From Candidatus Intricatilinea gracilis (GTDB lineage Bacteria > Pseudomonadota > Gammaproteobacteria > Burkholderiales > Burkholderiaceae_C): a stretch of 64,000 nucleotides of DNA. The stretch spans positions 744,001-808,000 of the forward strand of contig JADJDQ010000001.1 of NCBI GenBank assembly GCA_016702605.1. The letters run 5' to 3'. Position numbers and translations under genes: made by a program. Numbering within the stretch: position 1 is the stretch's first letter; every line of letters starts with the position of its first letter. This document shows, piece after piece, positions 1 through 11,528 of this stretch. Under the pieces are notes generated by a model, which saw nothing but the letters and a program-made list of their open reading frames with translations, was not told where the DNA came from and ran no database searches.

Positions 1-528
1 GCCGCCTACATCGGCCGCGCCCGCGTCGTGCCGCTGCGCAATACCGGCGCGGCGATCTCGCCGTTCAACGCCTTCCTGATCCTGCAGGGCATCGAGACGC
101 TGGCGCTGCGCATGGAACGCATCAGCGCCAATGCCCTGGCCGTGGCGAAACATCTGCAGGCACACGCCAAGGTCAGCTGGGTGAACTACGCCGGTCTCGA
201 GACCCACCCCGACCACGCGCTGGCGCAGAAGTACTTCCTGCGCGGCCAGGCCAGCGGCCTGCTCACCTTCGGCCTGAAGGGTGCGGCTGGCGGTGGACGT
301 GAACGTGGCGCCCGTTTCCTCGACGCGCTCGATCTCTTCACCCGCCTGGTCAACATCGGCGACGCCAAGTCGCTCGCCACCCATCCGGCGTCGACCACGC
401 ACCGCCAGCTCAATCCGGCTGAGCTCGAGAAAGCCGGCGTGAGCGAAGACACGGTTCGCCTGTCGGTCGGCATCGAACACATCGACGATCTGCTGGCCGA
501 TCTGGATCAGGCGCTGGCGGCGGTGTAA
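1..528 (+). CDS. metY: O-acetylhomoserine aminocarboxypropyltransferase (sulfhydrylase), C-terminal part
   Basis: The reading frame is open from base 1, so the gene starts outside the window and only the last 175 residues are seen. The product is a cytosolic PLP enzyme of the Cys/Met metabolism family that makes homocysteine from O-acetylhomoserine and sulfide. The C-terminal signatures NTGAAISPFNAFL, NIGDAKSLATHPASTTH and VRLSVGIEHIDDL are those of the long MetY type rather than cystathionine gamma-synthase. The PLP lysine lies upstream and cannot be checked. No frame damage is visible. Confidence 0.93.
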   Translation, partial: AAYIGRARVVPLRNTGAAISPFNAFLILQGIETLALRMERISANALAVAKHLQAHAKVSWVNYAGLETHPDHALAQKYFLRGQASGLLTFGLKGAAGGGRERGARFLDALDLFTRLVNIGDAKSLATHPASTTHRQLNPAELEKAGVSEDTVRLSVGIEHIDDLLADLDQALAAV

Positions 529-551
529 GGCACGTTTGTGCCCGGGCGAGC

Positions 552-1124
552 CTAACTGCCCGGGCTTGTCAACCGGGCGACCGTGGTGCTGCTGCGCGCG
601 GGTGCTGCCGCGCTGGCCGGGTCGTCCATGCCGACGACGACGACCTCGCAGCCGGGGCTGCGGTAACAAATGGTGGCGCGGGCGAGTTGTTCGACCCACT
701 CGCGTTCGGTGGCGGGCGCAAACAGTTCGACGGTGTAGACCCGCGCCTGGTCGAGCGGAAAGGCCGTGCCGTTGACCACCCGGGTGGTCTGGGCGGTCGT
801 CGTCGAGGTCGCGGTCGTGGTGGTCCCCGCTGCCGGCCTGGCCCGAGCCGGCGTCGACGGATCGGTGGGCGAGGCCAGTTCGTTCGGTTCATCCCGATCG
901 ACGACACAGACGAGCCGGGTCGCCTCGTCGCTCAGGCTGCACAACCAGGGTGGGCCGGCCCAGGCACCGCTGGTGACCAGCAGCAGCCCGGCGGCAAACG
1001 CGGCAGAGCGGGCGTACGGCTTGATGCCGGGGCCCACGCCTCGGTGGGTGGTCGGACGGCTGGCGCCTGCGGGCTGTGTGAAGCCGGGGGCAGCGGCGGC
1101 GGGTGAGGTGATGGGGTGCGACAT
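552..1124 (-). CDS. Hypothetical secreted protein
   Basis: About 190 residues that I do not recognise. The start at 1124 (MSHPITSP) is chosen because AGGAGA sits 8 bases upstream; the longer frame to 1148 has no such site. There is a hydrophobic stretch AFAAGLLLVTSGAWA at roughly residues 40-56 that could be a signal peptide, a Thr/Ala-rich middle, and a C-terminal part with two cysteines (ICYRSPGCEVVVVG). The gene lies between metY and the sensor kinase operon and ends close to the convergent metY stop. Function unknown. Confidence 0.5.
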   Translation of the reverse strand: MSHPITSPAAAAPGFTQPAGASRPTTHRGVGPGIKPYARSAAFAAGLLLVTSGAWAGPPWLCSLSDEATRLVCVVDRDEPNELASPTDPSTPARARPAAGTTTTATSTTTAQTTRVVNGTAFPLDQARVYTVELFAPATEREWVEQLARATICYRSPGCEVVVVGMDDPASAAAPARSSTTVARLTSPGS

Positions 1125-1281
1125 GGCGGCGTCTCCTGACACCGCCATATCGGCTGGCCCCGGCGCCGGCTGGACACCGTTTCAGCCCCGGCACCCGGCT
1201 GAAGTGCGCCGGATCACTCGCTTCAACCGCCATTCGATCGTTGGCGTCGTGCGGCGCCGCGGACCTCTGCCCTCTGCCTGG

Positions 1282-4185
<2,904 letters not shown>

Positions 4186-4194
4186 GGCCCGACC

Positions 4195-5457
4195 TCAACG
4201 GGTGACGGGTGGCGCAGCACCACCGGACGGCGCGGCCTTGCCGGTGGCGCCGCTACCGCGCGTAGCAGCCGGCATGGCCAGCGGCGCCAGCCGCGCCACA
4301 CCACCGTAACTGCCGACCCACAAGCTGCCATCGGGTGCACTGGCCATGGCGAACACGGCGTCGCCGAACAGGCCATCGCGGCTGGTCATCACCTCGAAGC
4401 CGCTCGCCGTCTTGCGCGCCAGACCCTGGTTGGTGCCAATCCACAACTCACCGGCGGCGTCGGTCTGCAACATGAAGACATGGTTGCCGGGCAGGCCGTC
4501 GGTGACGGTGTAGTGGCGCCAGGCCTGGCCGTCGTAACGCGACAGGCCGCCGCCCCAGGTGCCGGCCCAGGCGACACCGGCGGCGTCGACCGCCAGCGCC
4601 ACCACATAGTTGGGGTTGTAGGCCACGGTGACGTCGCTCAGACCCATCTCGGCCTTCTGGCGGGCGTGGTGTTCCGAGGCCTGGCCTGGGTCGCTGTTGA
4701 ACTGGATGTTGTCCTTCACCAGCGCGTAGTCGGCGCCCAGACCGGCGGCGTGGTTCCAGTTCTGCCAGCGCCCCGCGGTGGTGGTAGCACCGGGCGCAGC
4801 GTCGCGAAACAGGCACAACCCACCTTCGGTGGCCAGCCAGATGTCGCCTTTCAGGCCCTCGGCCAGGCCGTAGACCCAGTCGTTGGGCAGGCCGCCCCTG
4901 GTGCTGGCGACGGTGTGCAGCTCCCAGGCGCGTTTGTCGTCGAGCTTGCCGGCACGTACCCGGTTCACGCCCGACCAGGTGGCGATCCACAGGTCGCCGT
5001 TGCGTGCGGCCAGCACGTCGTAGACGAAAGCGTCGCCCAGCCCCTCGGGGATGTTGTAGGTCTTCCAGCGCTGCGTGTCTTCGTCGAGCAGCGCCAGCCC
5101 GCCGCCATAGGTGCCCAGCGCGATGTAGCGCCCGATGCGCCCCACGTAGAACACACCGTTCGACAGCAGGCCGCTGCGGTTGTCGTAGAGCTTGTAGTTG
5201 TCGGCCTTCAAGTCGTAACGCACCACACCACCCGAGGTGCCGACCCAGACGACATCGCCGTCCACAAAGATGCGCTTGACGTTCTTGCTGCCGACACGAA
5301 AGTGGGTGAACTTGCGCGGCACGGCGGGCGACGTCACGACGCCGGCAGGTGCCGCGGCGGCTGCAGCCGCCGCTCGGGACATGGGCAGGAGCAGGGCGGT
5401 GCCGAGGCCGGCACCGAGTGCCAGCAACTGGCGGCGCAGGAGATCTTGCATGGTCAT
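4195..5457 (-). CDS. Secreted two-component-regulator propeller protein (second copy)
   Basis: 420 residues. The start overlaps the upstream stop as ATGA (5457), so translation is probably coupled. The N-terminus RRQLLALGAGLGTALLLP followed by an Ala run is an export signal with Tat-like twin arginines. The mature part is made of beta-propeller repeats with the recurring pattern xxWxGTxGGxxRYDG and short GLPGNHVF or GLLSNGVF turns, the type found in periplasmic sensor halves of hybrid two-component systems. Here the propeller is a free protein, not fused to a kinase. It is clearly related to its neighbour at 5454-6731 (shared YNPNYV, WAGTWGGG, TDQG/TNQG). Probably senses an envelope signal for the kinase at 1282-4185. 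Confidence 0.85.
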   Translation of the reverse strand: MTMQDLLRRQLLALGAGLGTALLLPMSRAAAAAAAAPAGVVTSPAVPRKFTHFRVGSKNVKRIFVDGDVVWVGTSGGVVRYDLKADNYKLYDNRSGLLSNGVFYVGRIGRYIALGTYGGGLALLDEDTQRWKTYNIPEGLGDAFVYDVLAARNGDLWIATWSGVNRVRAGKLDDKRAWELHTVASTRGGLPNDWVYGLAEGLKGDIWLATEGGLCLFRDAAPGATTTAGRWQNWNHAAGLGADYALVKDNIQFNSDPGQASEHHARQKAEMGLSDVTVAYNPNYVVALAVDAAGVAWAGTWGGGLSRYDGQAWRHYTVTDGLPGNHVFMLQTDAAGELWIGTNQGLARKTASGFEVMTSRDGLFGDAVFAMASAPDGSLWVGSYGGVARLAPLAMPAATRGSGATGKAAPSGGAAPPVTR

Positions 5458-6731
5458 GGTTTGCGCGCCGTCCAGCCGATGCGTGCGACACCACCTCGGG
5501 TGCCGGCCCAGACGCTGCCATCGGGGTTGAGCGCCAGCGCGTAGACGTGGTCGTCGGGCAGGCCCTGGGTGCGGGCCACACTGCTCCAGTGCTGGCCGTC
5601 GTAACGCGACACACCCTGGTCGGTGCCGAACCACAGGGCGCCGCTGCTGTCTTGCAAGATCGCGTAGACGATGTTGCCGGCCAGGCCGTCGCGACGGTTC
5701 AGATTGGTCCAGCGTTGGCCGTCGAAACGCGCCGCACCACCGCCCCAGGTGCCGGCCCAGATGCTGCCGTCGCGGGCTGCCAGCATGGCGAACACGTAGT
5801 TCGGGTTGTAGCTGCCGCGCCCGCCGCTGCTCACCGACAGGTCGTGGCGCTTGCGGGTGCCCAGGCCCGTGTTGGCGCTGACGGGCAGGGCCTCGTCGTT
5901 CCCGGCGCCCAGGCCGTCGGCATGGGTCCAGGACTTCCAGGTCTTGCCGTCGAACCGGGTGACGCCACCTTCGGTGCCGAACCAGACGTGATCCCGGGCA
6001 TCGACCGCGATGCCGTAGACCCACTCGTTGACCAGTTGTTTGACGTAGGTGGTGAACTTGCCGGTGCGGGCGTCGACCTTGTTGGCGCCGGCCCAGGTGC
6101 CGATCCAGAGGTCGCCACTCTTTTGTTCGGCAAAGGCGTAGACCCAGTAGTCGGCCAGGCCGTGCATGGGGAAGAAGGTGGTCCAGCGCGGATCGGCGCC
6201 GGTGGCACCGATGGCGGCCGGCGCTGGCGCGGGTTTCTTGCCAGCGCGCGGCGCCACGGGTGCAGCCGGCGCGGTCTCCTGGTAACGCGAGACGCCGCCG
6301 GCGTTGGTGCCGAACCACTTGCGCCCGAGCTTGTCGATGCCGATGGCGAAGACGTACTCGTTGGCCAGGCCGTGGTCGCGCGTGAAGGTCTGGCGCAGGT
6401 GACCGTCGCCCAGGTCGACCTCGTGCACGCCCGCCGAGGTGCCGACCCACAACGCGCCACGCGACGGCTCGACCGCCAGGGCGCGCACGTAGACCGAGTT
6501 GCCGACCTCGAAGACCTCCTGCACGGCCAGCACGCCGCTGGTGTCGGGCGCAGTCACCGCCGGGCTTGCTGCCGCAGCGCTGGCGCCGGATGTGGCCGTG
6601 GCAACACCTTGCGCCGCGGCGCTGCCGGCGGTGGCCAGCAGCAGCAGCAGCGCCAGGGTCCAGGTCACGGCCAGCGCGGTGGGGCCGGCGGTCGCCGACG
6701 GGCGACGCAAGGTATCGAACAGAGAGGTCAT
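5454..6731 (-). CDS. Secreted two-component-regulator propeller protein (first copy)
   Basis: 425 residues, with start ATGA overlapping the cytochrome stop at 6728. A hydrophobic signal segment (LAVTWTLALLLLLATAGSAAAQ) is followed by propeller blades: ALWVGTSAG, KWFGTNAGG, LWIGTWAG, VWFGTEGG, IWAGTWGGG, LWFGTDQG, VWAGTRGG. The seven blade motifs fit one full seven-bladed propeller. No kinase or membrane anchor is present. It is a tandem duplicate of the downstream gene, and together they look like separated sensor modules of the adjoining kinase. Confidence 0.86.
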   Translation of the reverse strand: MTSLFDTLRRPSATAGPTALAVTWTLALLLLLATAGSAAAQGVATATSGASAAAASPAVTAPDTSGVLAVQEVFEVGNSVYVRALAVEPSRGALWVGTSAGVHEVDLGDGHLRQTFTRDHGLANEYVFAIGIDKLGRKWFGTNAGGVSRYQETAPAAPVAPRAGKKPAPAPAAIGATGADPRWTTFFPMHGLADYWVYAFAEQKSGDLWIGTWAGANKVDARTGKFTTYVKQLVNEWVYGIAVDARDHVWFGTEGGVTRFDGKTWKSWTHADGLGAGNDEALPVSANTGLGTRKRHDLSVSSGGRGSYNPNYVFAMLAARDGSIWAGTWGGGAARFDGQRWTNLNRRDGLAGNIVYAILQDSSGALWFGTDQGVSRYDGQHWSSVARTQGLPDDHVYALALNPDGSVWAGTRGGVARIGWTARKP

Positions 6732-7066
6732 CGCTGGGTGCGCAAGTGCGCCACGATGTCGAGCATCTCGCGGTCGCGTAACTGGCCTTGGTAGGCGGGC
6801 ATGCCACCCCGGCCGGCGCGGATCACCGACAGGAGGCTGAGGTCGGGCTTGAGCAAGGCGCTCGGGCGCGTGAAATCGGTAGCGCCAGGCATGAGCGGGC
6901 GGCCATCGCCGCCGTGGCAGCTGGTGCAGTGCATGCGGTAGAGCTCTGCGCCGCGGTTGATGTCGGCGGCATGCAGCGTCGGGCAGACGACGGTCGTCGA
7001 CACCGCCGTCAGCAGCGCCGCCACCAGCCGCGAGTGCACGGCCCGCTTACGCTGCGGCCGCGTCAC
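6728..7066 (-). CDS. Small class I cytochrome c
   Basis: 112 residues with a signal sequence (VAALLTAVSTTVVCPTLHA) and one heme site CTSCH near residue 48. GDGRP, a distal GGMPAY methionine ligand candidate and an ALLKPDL segment follow, as in small c-type cytochromes that end QLRDREMLDIVAHLR. The gene overlaps the regulator upstream by 20 bases and the propeller gene downstream by 4 (ATGA). A heme protein inside a two-component operon could be the redox sensor or an electron carrier; the sequence does not decide. Confidence 0.9.
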   Translation of the reverse strand: MTRPQRKRAVHSRLVAALLTAVSTTVVCPTLHAADINRGAELYRMHCTSCHGGDGRPLMPGATDFTRPSALLKPDLSLLSVIRAGRGGMPAYQGQLRDREMLDIVAHLRTQR

Positions 7067-8468
7067 CGTGGAACTCCTCGAGTTTGCGGTACAGGCTGGA
7101 CAGGCCGATGCCCAGGCGCTGGGCGGCCAGGCGGCGGTCGCCGCCAGCGTCGTCGATGGCGCGCAGGATGAGGTTCACCTCGAAACGCCGCACACGCTCG
7201 CGCAGCCCCCCTTCGCTGCCGCTGCCGCCCGCACCAGTCGGGCCACCGACATTGCCGGCGTTGGCCGACAGGCTGGCGCGTGTCACCTCGGCAGGCAAGT
7301 CGCCGGGGCGGATGCAGCCGCCGTCGGCCAGGATGGCGGCACGGTGCAACACGTTTTCGAGCTGTCGCACGTTGCCGGGCCACGGAAAACTCACCAGCAT
7401 CTCCTCGGCCTCGGGGTCGAGATCGAGTGGCGGCGCGCCACGTTCGCCGGGGCTGGCCGTCGAGGTGGCGCTGCGTTGTCCGATGATGTGGCGGATCAGG
7501 CCGGGGATGTCGGCGCGCCGCTCGCGCAGCGCCGGCATGGCGATCTGGAAGACCGAGAGCCGAAAGAACAGATCCTCGCGAAAACGCCCCTGCGCCACCA
7601 TGGCGCCGAGGTCGCGGTTGCTGGCGGCGACGATGCGGACGTCGATGCGCCGCGCCGTTTCGGCACCCAGGGCGCGCACCTCGCGGGCTTCGAGCACATG
7701 CAGCAGCTTGGTCTGCAGCGCCAGCGGCAACTCGCCGATCTCGTCCAGGAAGATGGTGCCGCGGTCGGCCTGCACGAACAGGCCCTTGCGCGGCCGGTCG
7801 GCGCCGGTGAAGGCGCCCTTGGTGTGGCCGAACAGTTCACTCTCGATCAGGTTCTCGGGGATGGCACCGCAGTTCACCGCCACAAACGGGCCGTCGCCGC
7901 GTTCGGACAACTCGTGGATGCGCCGCGCCGTGACACCCTTGCCGGTGCCACTTTCACCGCCGATCAGCACCGTGCTGGCGGTCGGCGCCACGCGGCGGAT
8001 CAGCCGTTCGGTGGCCAGCATGGCGGGTGAGTTGAACTGGTAGACGCTGCGTTCGCCGCCCAGAACCAGCTTGCGCAAGGCGCGGTTGTCGTCGCGCAGG
8101 CCACGCAGCGCCTCGATCTGTTCGAGCCGGTGCACGATCTCTTCACTGCGCACGGGCTTGGTGATGTAGTCCCAGGCGCCCGCCTTGATGGCGTCGATGG
8201 CGGTGTCGACCGATGCGAAGGCCGTCACCATGATGAAGGTGGCCGTGTTGCCGCGGGCGCGCACCTGGCGCAGCAGTTCGATGCCGTCACATTCGGGCAT
8301 GTGCACGTCGGACACCACCACGTCGAACGCGGAGGCGGCCAGCCGGGCGAGCGCCACGGCCGCCGAGTCGGCAGTCTCGACGGCATAACCTGCCTTGGCG
8401 ATGGCCGCCGCGAGCACCTGCCTGACGGAAGGCTCGTCGTCGACGACCAGCACATTCAGATCAGGCAT
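7047..8468 (-). CDS. Sigma-54-dependent response regulator (NtrC family)
   Basis: 473 residues from the start MPDLNVLVVDDE, chosen because AGGAAA lies 7 bases upstream of 8468; the longer frame to 8546 has no support. The order is receiver (phospho-Asp in VVSDVHMPECDG), AAA+ domain with Walker A GESGTGKG, the canonical sigma-54 contact loop GAFTGA and Walker B TIFLDEIGE, then a Fis-type helix-turn-helix near the C-terminus (RRLAAQRLGIGLSSLYRKL). It is first in the operon with the cytochrome, propellers and hybrid kinase, so it is the probable output of that phosphorelay and a candidate activator of the sigma-54 promoters near 26.0 and 27.4 kb. Confidence 0.93.
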   Translation of the reverse strand: MPDLNVLVVDDEPSVRQVLAAAIAKAGYAVETADSAAVALARLAASAFDVVVSDVHMPECDGIELLRQVRARGNTATFIMVTAFASVDTAIDAIKAGAWDYITKPVRSEEIVHRLEQIEALRGLRDDNRALRKLVLGGERSVYQFNSPAMLATERLIRRVAPTASTVLIGGESGTGKGVTARRIHELSERGDGPFVAVNCGAIPENLIESELFGHTKGAFTGADRPRKGLFVQADRGTIFLDEIGELPLALQTKLLHVLEAREVRALGAETARRIDVRIVAASNRDLGAMVAQGRFREDLFFRLSVFQIAMPALRERRADIPGLIRHIIGQRSATSTASPGERGAPPLDLDPEAEEMLVSFPWPGNVRQLENVLHRAAILADGGCIRPGDLPAEVTRASLSANAGNVGGPTGAGGSGSEGGLRERVRRFEVNLILRAIDDAGGDRRLAAQRLGIGLSSLYRKLEEFHGDAAAA

Positions 8469-8809
8469 CGATGGTTTCCTTGCATGTGGCCAAGATCGGC
8501 TTTCCGTGAACAACCCCGGGCCGACGGCAAACGTCGACCGCCCCATGGGGCTGAGTCAACCTGGGGCGAAACGGCGTTGACTCGTGAGAAGCTTAACGTG
8601 CAGCAAGCTTTCCAGCTCTTGAGAAAACACAAGCTGAGACAGCCATTACGGGCATTGGCGCGAGGTGACAACACCGCCGCATCACCGATCAGCACAAGTC
8701 CGGCTGGACAAGTGCGGCACTTGGGGTGCCCGGCGACGTTGCACCGGGCGCCGTCGACAGCTGTCAAGCGCTCATCGGCCCTCGGTCGCTGGTCCCTGGC
8801 GCTCGGCCC
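8469..8809. other. Intergenic region upstream of the sigma-54 regulator operon
   Basis: 341 bases without a convincing gene. The middle (about 8580-8650) is less GC-rich than the surroundings, as expected for a promoter region reading leftwards into the regulator at 8468. Contains the weak sigma-54-like site described separately; no clear terminator was seen for the gene ending at 8810. Confidence 0.5.
8599..8615 (-). promoter_or_regulatory. Weak candidate sigma-54 promoter
   Basis: On the minus strand the site reads CTGGAAAGCTTGCTGCA. It has the GG-N10-GC spacing and matches 10 of 13 defined positions of the consensus YTGGCACGNNNNTTGCW. It would give a leader of about 120 bases before the regulator at 8468 and would mean the regulator operon is itself under sigma-54 control. 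Matches of this quality occur by chance in GC-rich DNA, so this is tentative. Confidence 0.35.
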
Positions 8810-9646
8810 TCAGCTCACGCTGTCGACGAAGTCCGGCGCTTCATGGCGGCTGACGGCCAGACGGTCGATGGCCGTGCCGAGTGCGGCGAGTTCGGCGCTG
8901 CGTTGCCACGGCGCCTCGGGGGATCGGTGCGGCGGCCGAGTGTTGCTGCCGGGCGCCCCCGGGCTGGTCGGTGCCCCGGCAAGCTGAGACACACGGTGCT
9001 CGATGCTGGTGATGTCTGCCACCAGGCGACCGAGGAAACCGTGCGCCGCGACGGCGAACACCGTCAGCCCGGCAAGCACCAGCACCAGGGTCTCGAAGGT
9101 GACGGCGTCGAACTGCGCCTCGTAATTGCGCAGCAGCAGGGTGCGGCGATCGGACAGGCGGGCGTGGGCAGCTTCGAGGCGGTTGGACACCCGGCCCAGG
9201 GTGTCGCGCAGGACCAGCCACCTGGCGCGGTCGGGGTGGTCGGTCAACGCGGCGTGGCTGGCGACCAGCGACTCGGCGAGGGGTGTGTAGCCGGCGTCGT
9301 AGGTCTGGATACGCTCGAACAGGCGCACACACGACTGCATGTACAGCGCCATCTCGGCCACGGCTTCGGCGTCCGGTCCGACGCCCGGGTGATGGCCAGC
9401 CTCGATGGCTTCGAGCAAGGTGGTGCGCACGGCGGCTTCGGTGAGCGACAACTCGCGCTCGTGGTCGGTCACCGACAGGATGGCCTCGATGCCCCGGTGC
9501 AGGCGGCTGCGTTCGAGCATGCCGTAACCGGTGGTACCGATGAGGTACAGGGTCAACAGCAACACGGCCAGCAGGCCGCGCCGACGCAGCGAGGCCCGGG
9601 TCGGCGTGGCCACCAGGCGAGCCATCATCAGGTCGACACTAGTCAC
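8810..9646 (-). CDS. Orphan membrane sensor module (TM, periplasmic helices, TM, HAMP-like end)
   Basis: 278 residues from a GTG at 9646 preceded by GAGGAG six bases upstream; the frame extends to 9760 but that part overlaps the divergent Sel1 gene. TM1 is LLAVLLLTLYLIGTTGYG. About 150 mostly helical residues follow, then TM2 LVLVLAGLTVFAVAAHGFLG and a cytoplasmic stretch ending ELAALGTAIDRLAVSR, which resembles the second helix of a HAMP domain. The protein then stops, with no kinase, cyclase or chemoreceptor output domain. It may work by pairing with another kinase, or be a shortened relic. Confidence 0.65.
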   Translation of the reverse strand: MTSVDLMMARLVATPTRASLRRRGLLAVLLLTLYLIGTTGYGMLERSRLHRGIEAILSVTDHERELSLTEAAVRTTLLEAIEAGHHPGVGPDAEAVAEMALYMQSCVRLFERIQTYDAGYTPLAESLVASHAALTDHPDRARWLVLRDTLGRVSNRLEAAHARLSDRRTLLLRNYEAQFDAVTFETLVLVLAGLTVFAVAAHGFLGRLVADITSIEHRVSQLAGAPTSPGAPGSNTRPPHRSPEAPWQRSAELAALGTAIDRLAVSRHEAPDFVDSVS

Positions 9647-9789
9647 GGGCGCTCCTCGCAGCAGACCGGCGACCGGGTCGGACGTCGGGCGCCGACGGCC
9701 AGGTGCCGTGCGGCTGCGGTCCTTCCTGACCAGCCGATAAGCCGGGTCCGGTGTTTGCATGTTCGCAACACCCTGAAAGGAGTTCTTGC

Positions 9790-10359
9790 ATGTTCATTTC
9801 CAAGTTGATGGCCGTTCTGGCGCTTGCTCTGACGCTGAGCCTGGGCAGCAGCCTGGCCCGCGCCGATGCCTTGCAGGACGGTATCTCCGCCGTGAACCGC
9901 AAGGATTATCCCGAAGCAATCCGCCTGCTCGATCCGCTGGCACGCGGCGGCAACGCCCAGGCCCAGTTACATGTCGGCCTGCTGCACTACCACGGCCACG
10001 GTGTGCGCGAGAGTGACCTGCAGGCCAAGCAGTGGTTCGAACGTGCAGCCCGCCAGGGCTTGGCACAGGCCCAGTTCCAGCTGGGCAACATGTACGCCTA
10101 CGGTCTGGCCGAGTTGCCGGACGACGCCGACACCTACCGCCTGGCCGCGCAATGGTATTTCGAGGCAGCCCGGCAAGGCCTTGCGGACGCTCAGTACAGC
10201 CTGGGCATTCTGTTCCTCACCGGCAGCGGCGTGCAACAAAGCCAGGACGAAGCCATCAAGTGGATCAAACGTGCGGCCGACCAGGGCCACGGCGACGCCA
10301 AGGCCTACCTGTCGGGCGACACGTCCAGCGCGGCCAGGCCAGCTGCCGGCAAACCCTAG
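9790..10359 (+). CDS. Sel1-repeat (TPR-like) periplasmic protein
   Basis: 189 residues from MFISKLMAVLAL at 9790, with AAGGAG 8 bases upstream. The signal peptide ends near ARADA. The rest is a set of Sel1-like repeats with the pattern AQxxLGxxYxxGxGV and A..WxxxAAxQG (ARGGNAQAQLHVGLLHYHGHGV, WFERAARQGLAQAQ, WYFEAARQGLADAQ, WIKRAADQGHGDAK). Such proteins act as scaffolds; no partner can be named. It is convergent with the cytochrome-biogenesis gene ccsA. Confidence 0.85.
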   Translation: MFISKLMAVLALALTLSLGSSLARADALQDGISAVNRKDYPEAIRLLDPLARGGNAQAQLHVGLLHYHGHGVRESDLQAKQWFERAARQGLAQAQFQLGNMYAYGLAELPDDADTYRLAAQWYFEAARQGLADAQYSLGILFLTGSGVQQSQDEAIKWIKRAADQGHGDAKAYLSGDTSSAARPAAGKP

Positions 10360-10387
10360 GCACTGGCCCGGGCGCCGGCACGGCATC

Positions 10388-10409
10388 GACCGGTAGTGCC
10401 CTACCGGTC
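10388..10409. terminator. Perfect 9-bp hairpin between convergent genes
   Basis: GACCGGTAG - TGCC - CTACCGGTC is an exact inverted repeat with a 4-base loop, 29 bases after the Sel1 stop. No T run follows, so it may be a weak or bidirectional terminator or only an RNA 3' structure. The rest of the 202-base gap (10360-10561) holds three copies of GGCAGGCCC (10417, 10432, 10462) and no gene. Confidence 0.45.
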
Positions 10410-10561
10410 ACGCTTCGGCAGGCCCGATGTCGGCAGGCCCGGCTGCACCCGGCCAAGGCCCGGCAGGCCCAGGTTCGGGAAGTGCGCCGGCGCCGATTCC
10501 CGAAAGCGGGAAGTAACCCACCGGCAACTGCCACCACTCGACACCATGGCCGTCAGCCTGC

Positions 10562-11528
10562 TCAGACCGCTCCCTTGTGAGGTGAGGTCGAGATGAAGGG
10601 CACACCGAAGAAGGTCAGGAAGGCCAGCACGAACACCGTGATCAGCATGAGTGAATGGCGATGTGGTGCCAGCCGTGTGGTGACACGCCAGTGCAGCGTC
10701 ATGGCCAGTGCCAGCCAGCTCAGGAAAGCCCAGGATTCGAGCGGATCCCAGGCCCAGTAACGGCCCCAGGCGTCCTGCGCCCAGCAGGCACCGACGATGA
10801 GCATGAGGCTGTCGAACACGAAGGCGCCGGCCGCGCAGCGGTGCGCCAGGTCGTCGAACCGGGCGTCGCTGCCCAGGTGGCCGAGTCGGCGCACGCCCCA
10901 GCGGCTGCGCCGCGCCAGCGGCACGGCGGCCAGCGCCAGCGCCGCCAGCAGCAGGCCCAGGTAGATCTTGCCGACCACCGCGTGCACGTACAGCAGGGGC
11001 GTGGCGTAGGTGGGTGGCAGGGTGGCCGGCGCCAGGGTCGGCCAGCAGCACCCAGGCGGCCAGGGTGGCCAGCACCGGTGTGGCGGCCAGCCAGGCGGCG
11101 CGCAATTCGGGCATCACCCCGCGCAGCAGCGCCAGCACCAGCGCCAGGCTCCACAGATTGCTCGACAACACCTCGTACAGGGTGGTGAACGGCCCGTGGC
11201 CCAGCTCGCGCCACCGTGTGCCCATCGACAGGGTATGCAGCAGCAGGGCTGACCACAGCAGCGTCGAGACAGCAAGGTCGCCAGCGCTGCCGCCGCGCAC
11301 GCTGCGAGGCAGCGCGGCAGCGGGCAGCGCCAAGGCCGGGGCCGGCAAACCGGCCAGCGCCGGCGCCAGGCCGCCGCCGTCACGCGGGCCGACGCCGGCA
11401 TCGTTCCAGCGATCGTCGTCGGCACGCACGGCGCGCCACCCGGGCAACAGCAGCCACCACAACACGCCCAGCCCGGCCGCCAGGCCGTAACAGCTGATGG
11501 CAGCGTGCAGCAGCGTGGTCTCGTTCAT
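10562..11528 (-). pseudogene. ccsA: ccsA cytochrome c biogenesis (heme handling) protein, frame broken near 11035
   Basis: System II cytochrome c synthetase subunit, a polytopic membrane protein that presents heme to ResB. The start at 11528 overlaps the ResB stop as ATGA. The first 165 or so residues are membrane helices (TLLHAAISCYGLAAGLG, LVLALLRGVMP). Then the frame turns into arginine-rich nonsense, while another frame continues with LAPATLPPTYATPLLYVHAV, VGKIYLGLLLAALAL and the WWD-type heme motif YWAWDPLESWAFLSW to the stop at 10562. Removing one base at the GGCCGACC stretch near 11035-11042 joins both parts into a normal CcsA. Could be real inactivation or an indel error. Confidence 0.85.

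Noticed and set aside
8714..8729. Plus-strand GGCAC...GTGC sigma-54-like string
   Set aside because: Correct GG-N10-GC spacing but points into the antisense of 8810-9646 with no gene to drive.
8456..8767. 103-codon minus-strand frame upstream of the sigma-54 regulator
   Set aside because: No recognisable features and it runs across the regulator's ribosome site; treated as intergenic.
10417..10470. Three GGCAGGCCC copies as a possible CRISPR or attachment repeat
   Set aside because: Only 9 bases long and irregularly spaced; such words are common in GC-rich DNA.
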